64,000 nucleotides of DNA, from assembly GCF_050624435.1 (NCBI RefSeq), contig NC_134539.1:147413525-147477524 (forward strand). Reading direction: 5' to 3'. The stretch's first letter is position 1; every line of letters begins with the position of its first letter. Below the pieces are notes generated by a model. The model ran no database searches. It was not told the DNA's origin and worked only from the letters and a program-made list of their open reading frames with translations. Made by a program: the position numbers and the translations under genes. Positions 36,901 through 48,900 of this stretch are shown one piece after another. The DNA is from Tenrec ecaudatus. Its lineage: Eukaryota > Chordata > Mammalia > Afrosoricida > Tenrecidae.

Positions 36901-39900
36901 CTCTTTAGATGCTGTACAGTCCCAATACATCTGTAGTAATAAAAAAAAAAACCCCAAAACTTACATGTAAAATGACAATTTCAAAGACTGACTTCTCATG
37001 CTATGGTTTCTTAAATTAATTTTGCATTCCCTGATGACTTTAAATTTACAGAAACAGTGACTATAATGAGTTGCCAAATACCTCTCACTCAATTTGTTTC
37101 CGGATACTATCATATTGCACGATGTGGGCAATTTATCAAAACTAAGAAACCAACACCAGCACACTCTTACTAAGTAAACTCAGACTGAATTTCTACCAAT
37201 GTCCTTGCTGCTCTAGAATCTACTTGTTAAGACACCTTTCATTTAGTCTTGCTCTGTGAGTCTCACTCTTGCCTTGCTTTCCACACCTTTGTCAGTGTTG
37301 AGGAATACTGATCTGATGTTTGGGAAACTGCCTCTCAATTTGAGGAGGTCTGAGGTTTCCCCTCATAATTAGACTCAGCTTAAGGGTTTCCAGAGAAAAC
37401 ACCACAGAGCAGAAAAGTCCTGATGACAACATACTGGGGGGCACATGCTATCCACATTAAAAGGGATCAATTTTTTAACAGTAACTCATTCAATCCAGTC
37501 CATGTGATGGAGCGCCACTCTGGAATTAACTCTATCTCTATATGCTATGTGAGATCCTTTTGGAAGGAAAACCTGCCTCTCTTCCATAATTTATTTAACC
37601 ATTTTTATATGATATGAATTCATATAGATCTATTTAATACTTTAAGTTATGCTCTAATGCCATTAATTACCAAAATAATATTAATACCAAAAAGTAACAT
37701 TAATATTTTAAAATAACAAATATTATGGCTGAAAATAACATTCCAAATTATTGACTAAGATGATTTCAAATATAAAGCAGCTTGCCATGTGCTATAAACT
37801 ACTTATTTCCAAGTGATTCTACAGAAAAGCTAGAGAATGATTCTAAAATTCACAAAGGAAACTTTTTAAAAACACGTAAGTCACTGTGCCTTATTACTGC
37901 GTTTCTGACATGACAGCATTCAGATGGCACCCAGTGACTTTTCCCTATAGGCCGTGGTAGTTAGACGTCTACCTTAACTGCCCAGCCACCATAATAGCCA
38001 CTCGGTCACACACAGCCTCTGCCTCTTCCATATAATGAGTGGTCAGAATAGCAGCTCGCTTTTTGTTCTTAAATGCAGTCCGAATTGCTCGCCTATAAAA
38101 TAAGCAAAATTTGAATAAGACAAAATATCTGGATGTTAAAAAAATCCAACTACTTGATTAATTGGATTAATTAATATATATGAAATATTAATTGATGGGA
38201 CTATTTTATCAAAACCAGCTGTGATTTTTATATTCAAATCTATTTCCCCTTATTTTGAAACCTTATAAAATAGAATGAAATCCTGTGATTTTAAATGTCT
38301 CTCTCTGGGTTAAAAGATGCTGCGTCCAGTCCTCTTCACACTCAGCAAACACGGCTCTGAAGCACGGACAGATGAAGACCACGAGCGACAGCCTTCAGGG
38401 TGGATTGCACATCAACATACAGTACGCAAAAATCCTCGACGATGAAACAAGGGGCAATGCCACAACAAATGGAGAAACACTTGAAGTTACCAAAGATTTC
38501 ATTTTACACGAACCCACAATCAGTGGCCCTGGGTAGCAGTCAAAATGTCAAATAACATAATTGCACTGGGCAAATCTGAGCCACGGCCTCTTTAAAGTGC
38601 CAGAAAGCAAAAAACGGCTTTTGAGAACTAAGGTGCAACTTACCAAAGCCATGGTATTTTCAATCATTTCATATACATGTGAAAGCCGGACAATTAAGAA
38701 GGAAAAGACCTGATGACTCTGAATTATTTGGGGAAAAAGATTGCTATTCTATGAAGACCAAGGAGTGTAGCCTTCAGTGTGGGTTATAATTCTAGGTAAA
38801 GAAAACCAAAATCCTTATAACCCAACCAGTTGCTTACATCGTGGTAAACAGAAAAATTAAAAGTTGTCAAGGATTTCGTCTTTCTTGAATCCACAAGCAG
38901 TGCTCATGGAAGTAGCAGTCAGGAGATCAAATGATGCATTGCACTGTGTGAATCTGCTGCACAGGTATCTCTAAGGTGTTAAAAATAAACGATGCCACTT
39001 TGAGGACTAGGGTGAGCCTGACCCAAGGCATGGTATTTTTAGTCGCTTCATATGCATGTGAAAGTTGGACGTTGAACAAGGAAGGCTGAAGAAAAATCAG
39101 TGCATTTGAATTAAGGTGTCGGCAAAGAATATTTAAAGTATAACGGACTGCCAAAGGAACACACAAATCCGTCTCGGAAGAAGTGGAGCCAGAATGCTTT
39201 GTAAAGGCAAGGATGGTAAGGCACTGTCTCACAACTCTGGACCGGAGACCAGCTCCTGGAAAAGGACCTCACGCTTGGTAAAGAAAGAGGAAGGACTGTG
39301 ACAAGATGGACTGACAGAGTGGCTGTAACAATGAGGTCAAACACAGAAGCAATTGTGAAGATGACACAGGACCAGGCAGTGTTGCATTCTGTTGTACACA
39401 GAGTCTCTGAGCTGGAACCAACCTGATGGCACCAAACAACAACAACATGAACAGACAGCCAAACAAATCGGTCGCACTGTCAGATCACTCCTTAGAAGCA
39501 AGGATGCGGACACTTTGTCTTAGAAACTTTGCATATACTGTCAGGAGGAACCAGTCCCTGCAGAATGTGATAGTTACATTTTCAACTTGAAGTTATCTGT
39601 GCGGAGGTAAGGGTGGAGTCCCACCTATCAATCAGGGCAACAGCCTGATGATGCCTCCTTGGGGGTGTGGTGTCTTTAGAATGGAGTCACTGGGAACTTG
39701 CATCTCTTTATTTCCTGGGTGGTGCATCTGGCTCTAGGGTTGGTAGTCGATTCGGCCTGCCAACCATGGGAGCTGTAGTGCCTTGCCCTATCTCTGTGCG
39801 CCTTACATCCACATGACTTTGCACCCATCAGTCGGTGATCTCTCCACTTCCTGCTTTGCCTTTCTGCTTCATCCACTGGCAGCTGTAGTCTGTAGAAGGC

Positions 39901-42900
39901 TCCAGCCAGTATGAGAGTCATGACTGGGCTGGGCCACTTGTTTTTAATATAAAATTCTTTCTTCATGTATAGACATGGTGTCACTGTTTCTGTCTCTCTG
40001 GAACCTCAGCCTTGGTAAAGCAGGCCAGTGAGAGAGAATGCCCTCAGCAGAATGGATCCACATGGTGGGCATAAGAAAGGGCTCAAAGACAGTACCAGTT
40101 GAACGAAAGGTCACTATGCGTTAGAACCAACTCGATGGCACCTGACAGCATGTGCTAAAAACATGGCAGCTAGTAAGTTATAATTGAAGCCTGTGGTAGA
40201 TAGGTGTGTTGTGCCAACATGGACCCTATAGAAACATGTGGGTGGAGGTTAGCCTGTCAATCAGGCTCCTGCTTTGCTGTGCTGCTGTCCTCTGCTCCGC
40301 GTCCTCATCTCCTTACTGTCTCCCTCCTCCGCCTGGGGCCAGTGGCTGGTGTGAATCAGAAGGAACTTCGTTATATTAATTGTCCCATGAAAGTGAGTTG
40401 GACTGAGCTCTGGACTGCTGTGTGGACTAATCTGCTTTTGTATTCCTTTTGGCTATATAAACCTCTCCTATGGTATTTATACATAATCTTAAGTGTCCTG
40501 GTTTGTTTCTCTAGAGAACCCTGCCTAACACAAAGACTTTTAACATTGTAACAAAAACAGCCATATAAGCAGGGCTGAAGGACACCTTCATATTCATCAA
40601 AACCAAGTTTTTCATCGGGTTACAAAGACTTAGTCAACTATTTAGTACTTTAAATTATCAGAAACAATATCAGCATGAATCAGGAAACTCTCGTTAGGAG
40701 AAGGATAGTTTATTATAAATAACTAAGAAATAATCTTTGGAAAAAAATCAGGTAAGAGCATTCATTATTTATTTTAATAAGTATCTACATACCCAATTTT
40801 GTTTTAAAATCCATACATATTAACATTTCATGTAAGAGCTAATAAAGTTTTAAAAGAAAGGAGTATCCACTAGAATTTGTATAGATAAATTTGAATAGAT
40901 TTTGAAATCAATATGTACATATAACCAATGAAATGATCCCTGTATTCTAAAGTATGATACAATGTTATATGTCTCAAAAACCTCTTCAATGCCATACTCA
41001 CCACATGTGCTGTTTGGCTTTAGGATCCATACCTGTAGATGGTTCATCTAGAAGAGTAATATGAGGATTTCCCAGCATACTTAGAGCAAAACACAGCTAG
41101 ATGGAAAGAAAACGGGGGGCATGAGGCACAATTATGGCTTCACAGAAAGTAATTCTCTCAAGATACTACTAAGGAAGAAATTATTTTAAAAACATAATAT
41201 ATATTTGTTATTTAAAGAGCACACCTTTCGCTTGATTCCTGCAGGGAGCTTTTTTATAGTCTTCTGAAGATGTTCTTTTAAATCAAGTACATTTGAAATT
41301 CTGCAAAATGGAAAACTAAAATGAGTGTACCATGATATATACACACAATAGATATCCACATAAATTGCTTGTGATCATTGGCCTTGTTTTTTCCAGAATG
41401 ATTACTCAGTTAAATTATATAATTTTACACAAATTAATATCTTAAAGGCAAAAATTTCATTTCAAATTGTTTTGTGATATCTCTAAGCACATTGACTCTA
41501 TTAGAAATAGAAGAAAACCTGCCTTTTAATTTTTACAACTACTATAATTTTATAAAGAATATATTAAATATACATTGAAACTATGATCCATGAAAATGTG
41601 GGGTCTTTTATAAAATGGAAAATGCAAGTTTTTCACTTAGTAGCAAAAGAATTCAAAGATAATTGTTTTACCTGCTTATGACCTCTTTCATGTCATTTGC
41701 ACTCATTCCTTTCACAGCTCCATAAATTTCAAAATGTTCCTGCAATGTACTGTCTGGCCATAATGGGTTCAGCTGTGGACAGTATCCTATACACCTAGTG
41801 GAGTCATCATCTTCAGTTGTGTCTGAGGAATAACTTCCGAGAAAGACCTACAGAAATATAAATCTATTCTTAATTGTTTTTGCTTGATTTACTTCTATGC
41901 CAGAAGTGATAAATGGATTAACTCAACTCAAGCCAAGTTATCATGACATAAGACTTTTACTCTTTGTGAATGAAGCAATTACATAGGGAAATCAGAATCA
42001 AATGGCATGGCTAAAAGGTCATTAGGAATCCAAGGATGAGTGACAATGGAAAACTACTATTTAAAATTGAATGGCTAAGGCCTCACTTGGAAGGTGATAC
42101 TAAAGCTAAGGAGATAAGTAGCTTTCTAGGGATCAAGGTGTAGCCAAGAGAGGAAACAAGAGAGCAAAAGGCCACTGGAGCATGCCTGGCATTATGCAGG
42201 AAAGCCATGAGCCTGTGTGGATGGCAAAGGAGAAGACGAGTTCAGAGCAGTTTCTGTAATAAGATGGTAAGTGGTGTGCTTACAGTAAAACTAATCAATG
42301 GCAGGATCAAGACTACCTCTCACATCTCTGAAGTTAATACCGTTTTTTCATGTTAAGTTGACATATCACTTATCCAAGACCAAACCCAACCCACTGTGGT
42401 CCAAGTGATTCCAATTCACAGCAACCCTATCAGATGAGTACAACTGTCTGTCCCAACAGGTTCCAAGACTGAACGTCTTAATGAAAGTAGGCTGTCATAT
42501 TTTTCGCTCACTGAGCAGCTGATGTGTATAAACAGTGAGCCTTGCAATTAGCAGTTGAGAACTTAACTACTGTGCCAGGAGAACTCCTAGTTTCCCACAA
42601 TGTAATAATTATAAAAGCAGAAACACTGGATGGGCGGTATGTTGTCTGTCTGTGTGAGAAGTTCACTGTAGCTATTACTTTCACAGATAACCAAAGAGAT
42701 AATTTGAACAAGTTATACTAAAATTTAAAATTTTAATACTTGAAAGAAATATAGTATTGGAGAATCAACATCCTAACTAGTGGGAATTTATTGTAATAAA
42801 AAAGTAAATTATAGTTAGTAGATCTGACACCTTTATATATCATACCTGGCCTGAACTGGGTTCAATATCACCAACTAGAATATTAATAATTGTGCTTTTG

Positions 42901-45900
42901 CCCGCACCATTTGGGCCCAATAGTCCCAGGATCTCGCCTAAAAGAATTAGAAGAAAAAAATAATCATACACAAACCAAATTAAAAAGGAAAATTATTCTC
43001 TTGAAAGGTTATTTAAGGAAAACCAAATAAATACCAGCCTTTTTTCACACAAAAAGAGACGTATTTTGTTGCCACTTTCTTTACTTTTCTTGTAAGGAAA
43101 TCTTTCTTGTCATCATATTCCTTATGCAAGTTGCTGACCATAATAGCTGGTTTCTAGTAAAGGAAGCAGGATGCAAGAAGAGTATAATAAGCCTTATCCT
43201 TAACAGAAATTGGTATACCAGACACACACATCTCATGCCTCCACATTAAAAACTGTATTTGTTGTAAGTAGTCAGGTAAGTATCTATGATTGAAATAGTG
43301 GCTATTCAAAACTAAGTAGATAAAAATATTTGTTTTTGAGATTAATTCCCAAGCAGAGGAAAAAATGGGGGCAGATTAATGCCTCCGCATTGGAAACTCG
43401 TCATTGTGCACTTAGTGTGACTCAACCGAAAAGGCTAACTCACCTCCTCACAACACTGGCAGCCCATCAGCTCTCTGACCTTCAGTCTTTCAGCTTTGAC
43501 GTCTTCATCTTCATCGTCATTGTTGGGTGGTTCTGGAAACTTCTTACTTTTGGGCTTTTTGGAAAGAGTCCTAAATATATAAAAAGAGTCAATGTTTAAA
43601 TTATTAACACACTATGATGTTCAATTGAAAATAAACATCAACATAAAATCTGTGGTGACTTCTAAAAGGTGGAATTAAGTAGTATTTCTAATTCACTTAT
43701 AGTTTTTATTAATGAACACTTTCTTATTAAATAGATGAATATACTCCTTAAATCCACTCATTTATTCAACACTACTATTTATGAATAATACGCATCACAC
43801 ATTAAGCTACACAGAGAAAAAAGAAAGATGGATGTGTAAAAACAAGACCCAACAAAGAATTTCAGCCTGGGTATAAATGAAATTGCCTAGGAAGAGGACC
43901 AATGGTGAGAGTGGTGACACCAGGAGGGAAGGGGGTGTAGAAAGGGGGAACTGATCTCGGGGATCTACATATAACCTCCTCTCTGGGGGGTGGGCAACAG
44001 GAAAGTGGGTGAAGGGAGATGCCCGGCAGTGTAAGGTAAGATCAAATAATAATTTATAAATGATTAAGGGTTCATGGGGGAGGGAGTGGGGAGGGAGGGG
44101 GAGGGAAAAAAGGAAAATGAGCTGATTCCAGGAACCCAAGTGGAAGGCGAATTATGAGAATTATGAGAGCAACGAATGTATAAGGGTGCTTTACTCAAAT
44201 GATGTATGTATGGATTGTGAAGAGTTGTATGAGTCCCAATAAAATGATTTATAAAAAAACAAATCAATTTTTTATGGGAAAATGGTTTCAATGGATATCT
44301 ATTAAAGAAGATATAGGAGCGGACAACACTGGAGACAAAGTGTGGGAATTTCACCTGATCTGATCCTGCCACACCGAGGCAAAACACTAAGGGGGTGCAA
44401 CAGAACAACAAGGTAATGGAAAAGTGAGGTCCCCAAGGAATGCAGAAGGTGAACTTTGGGGCCAGGGCTTAGTGCCTCAAGAGACTGGACTGGAAAACAT
44501 TCCTACAGGCCAACAAACAGTTCTTGAACTAACAACAAACTTTTCTTTCTTGTTGTGTTTTGTTTTGTGTTGTTTTTTTTTTTGGTCATTGGTTTGTTGT
44601 TGCTTGTATATTGTTGCTTGGTTTTGCTCTGTCTTGTTTTTGTGCATGTTATTATTTCCACAGGTCTGTCTAAATAAGATAGGCTGGATGAACAATCTGG
44701 AGGAGAAAACAACAGGACCGACAGTTCCGGGGGACATGGGAGAGGGGAAGGTGGGGAGAAAGGTAGTGGTGTTAACAAATCCAAGGACAAGGGAACAAGT
44801 GATCCAAATCGGTGTTGAGGAGGGTGTGGGAGGCCTGGTAGGGCATGATCAAGGGTAATGTAACCAAGAGGAATTGCTGAAACCCAAATGAAGACTGAGT
44901 ATGATAGTGGGGCAAGAGGAAAAGTCAAAGGAAATAGAGGAAAGAGCTGGGAGGCAAAGGGCATTTATAGAGGTGTAAATAAAGGTATGTACATATGTAA
45001 ATATATTTTTATATGAGGATGTGGAAATAGAACTATGTGCATATATTTATAGGTTTACTATTAAGGTAGCAGAAGGACATTGGGCATCCACTCAAGTACT
45101 CCCTCAATACTAGAATCTTTTTGTTCTATTAAATTGGCATTCTATGATGCTCACCTTCCCGACAAAATCGCTGAAGACAAAGTGGGTGAATAAGCAAATT
45201 TAGTAAAGAAAGCTGATGGTGCCCAGCTATCAAAAGATATAGCATCTGGGGTCTGAAAGGCTTGAAGGCAAACAAGTGGCCATTTAGCTCAGTAACAACA
45301 AAGCCCACATGGAAAAAGCACACCAGCCTGCATGATCACGAGGTGCCAAAGGGATCAGTTACCAGGCATCAAAGAACAAAAAATCATATCACTGTATGCT
45401 CACCTCACTGATATGATTGCTGAAGACAAATGGGTGCATAAGCAAATGTGGTGAAGAAAGATGGTGGTGCTTGGCTATCAAAAGATATAGCATCTGGGGT
45501 CTTAAAGGCTTGAAGGCAAACAAACAACCATCTAGCTCAGAAGCAACAAAGCCCACATGGAAGAAGCACACTAACCTGTGTGATCACAAGGTGTTGAAGG
45601 GATCAGGCATCATCAGAAGAAAAAATCGTTATCATTGTGAATGAGGCGGGGGCGTACAGAGTGGACACCCAAAGCACATTAGTAGGCCACTGGACACCCC
45701 CTTACAGAAGGGTCTTGGGGAGGAGACGAGCCAGTCAGGGTGTGATGTAGCAACGATGAAGCATACAGCTTTCCTCTAGTTCCTAAATGCTTCCTCCCCG
45801 CCTCCCCCAGCTAATGATCCCAATTTTACCTTACAAATCAGGGTAGACAAGAGGATGTACACCGGTACAGATAGGAAATGGAAACACAGGGAGTCTAGGA

Positions 45901-48900
45901 TAGATGATCCCTTCAGGACCAGTGGTGTGAGTGGTGATACAGAGGGTGGAGGGAAGGTGGGTTGGAAAGGGGGAACCGATTGCAAGGATATATATATAGC
46001 CTCCTCCCTGGGAGACGGATAAGAGAAAAGTGGGTGAAGGGAGATGTCGGACAGTGAAAGATACGACAAAATAATAATTTGTGAATTATTAAGGGTTCAT
46101 GAGGGAGAGGGGAAGGGAAAAATGAGGAGCTGATACCAGGGGCTTGGCTGGAGAGCGGATGTTTTAAGAATGATGAGGGCCATGAATATGCAAATGTGCT
46201 TTACACAATTGATGTATGCATGGATTGTGATAAGAGTGGTATGAGCCCCTAATAAAATGATTAGAAAATTAAAATAAAAAAATAAAGAAGATATAGGATT
46301 GCTAATAAAGGAGTTTGTGAAAAGATGTTCAATATCATTAAACATTGGGGAAAATCAAAACAAAGGCACAATTGGACATTGTTACTTCACATCCACTACA
46401 ATAGCTAAAATAAAAAAGACAATGACAAACATTGGCAAAAATATGAAGGAAACAGAAGCCTCCTACATTGCTAATGGGAATATCAAACATAAAATGGCGC
46501 CATACTGGAAAAGGGTTTCCTTAAATGACTGAACACAGGCCCAACAATGTCATTCTAGGTACTCACTCAAAAGAAGAAAAAACACATGTCCATGCAAAAA
46601 CAGGTACACAAGAGTTCATAGCAGTCAAAAATTAGTAACAATCCAAGTGTCCATTAATTGATAGGTACACAAAATGTGCTATTATCCACACCATACATAT
46701 ACCTTGTCATTAGCAAAAGAATGAAATATTGCTCCAAGTTACAACATGAGTGAAGCTTTGAAACAACACACCAGGAGAAACATGTATTCTGTACTACACC
46801 ACACCACCCAGTCATGTGAAATGACCACGCCAGGCAAACCTAGCATGGAAAAAAGTGTGTGGTTCATAGGATTAGAGTCAAGGAAGGGGAAGCTGGAGGA
46901 CTATGTGCTGACAGATACAAGGTTATTTTTGGCTGAAAGAAATGTTCTACATTAGATTATGGTGATGGTTACACAAACTTGGTGAATTTATTAGAAAAGA
47001 TAGAAACTTTGAGGAGGTGGCGAGGGAAAGGAGAAACTAACCTGAAAAAGGGATCCTTTCTTATTGATCTGCCACCGTATTTTTTCTCGTAGTATTGTAA
47101 GAGGAAAATCCAGAGTATGCATTGCAAATAAGGCTAAAACAAGAACACATAATAGCTCATAGCAAAATTGGGTTATTCTCCCCCATGCCCACTTGCCATG
47201 CCAACACAACTAAGACTTTCTACACTGGTTCCTTGGCAATCCCAGAACAACTAGTCACAGTTTTTAGATATGAACTAAGATATATTTATTTTTATTAAAA
47301 TAATCCTGCACAGTTTTTCTTGTCTAAGAAGTGGTTTTGGTGTCAGCTTTGTAAAATGTCATCGAAAGTAAAAAGCTTTGGTTTTGCTTCTAAGTAAAAC
47401 AGAATTATAACTAAAGGAATTAACATCTTGGGGAAAAACCAAGTATCTTAAAGGGGACATTTTCAGTAAATGAAGATTTTCTTACCGATATAACAGCCAC
47501 CAAAAGCCTATCCCATGGATTGTAAGTATTCTCATTGCTTTGACTATTCTTCCAAGAAATCTAAGGGAAACATTTTTGAAAAATTATATGGTGTAATGTA
47601 TTAAAAATGAGAAATATATATTTCAATCAGCAAACACACATTCACTACAAAAAGTATTAATCAAGATAAACAGCTATGTTTTGTTCTTAGAATAAAATCT
47701 CCCCTGCTCAAAAATATTTCTCTTAGAGTAGATGTGAATTCAACAGATTTGAAGATTTGAAACAGAAAGAAAAGAGCTGAAAGGTTAATAAGTGAGATCA
47801 ATCACCAATCCTAATTAAATAACTCATCAATTCTTTTTTTCCTAACTGCATGGATAAACTTTTTCAATTATTTAGACTGACTAAAATGAACCTAGTTTTA
47901 TTTTTTCTTGGAAACAATCCTTCATCTGTTGATAGCATACTGTGTTCACTAGTTAACCCTTGAAAAATTCCACCAAAATAAATACTAAGGGAGTTCAGAA
48001 TTATTCTTATGAAGTCAATTTGGGGCATCAAAGAACAGATGATGGACACAGTACTTTCTCCACTGAAAATGCACACTTTGAAGACAAGCTTGAAAAGATC
48101 CCAGAAGACTTTCAAATTGCTGAAATAATGATAATTAAATCAAGTAGTAGCACCTGATCTTTTACCTACTTTCAGTACAAGAACAAGAGGACTCTCAAAG
48201 ATCATGCTTCTAAAGTCTTTATGCTTTTAGAATATTAAAATATCCATCATACCTACCTTTATGAAACAAATCAGGCAACCCAGGAGTGGATAGATTGGAA
48301 TGACTATGCAGAAAGTATAATGAAGAACCGCTGAAGCCATGTGGCCCATAAAGAACATGAGCTCGGTGATTACAATGCAAATTAAGGCTGTCTAAGGAAA
48401 CAAATGAGGAAACAACAAAAAGATGAAAAGTGTTTAGAGGTCTCATCAAACTTACTTGCAGATCAATGCCCCAGCATTTGATTATTTTATCAATTCTCTA
48501 ATAAAATATGGAACCAAATGTAATATTTAAGCATGAAGTACCAAAATGCTGGTACCAGTTGTTTTTACCTAACTAATATCCTTGAAAGCTCAATGGTTAT
48601 GGATTTGGTTCTTTTCAAAAAGGATGGCGTTCAAATCTACCAGCAATTCCACCGGAGAAAAGACTTGATGGGTCTGTGCCTGTAAAGATGGTCCTCATTG
48701 CTGTGTACCCTCAGGTCCAAGCCACCTCACTGTAAGGGCAGAGTAGGCTGCCCCCTAGTGCTCCATAAAGACTGCAACCTCCAAAACCTCAGAGCGCAGT
48801 TCTAGCTACTCTTACCATAGCACGATCCTGGGAGTCACGATCAACCCAGCAGCACACAACAACATCCTTGCCACACTTGTTGTTACATGCTTTTGATGGG

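Noticed and set aside
45129-45640. CRISPR-like regular repeats
   Set aside because: The units are about 240 bp, occur in L1-type elements and have no short repeat-spacer pattern. This is a eukaryotic nuclear sequence.
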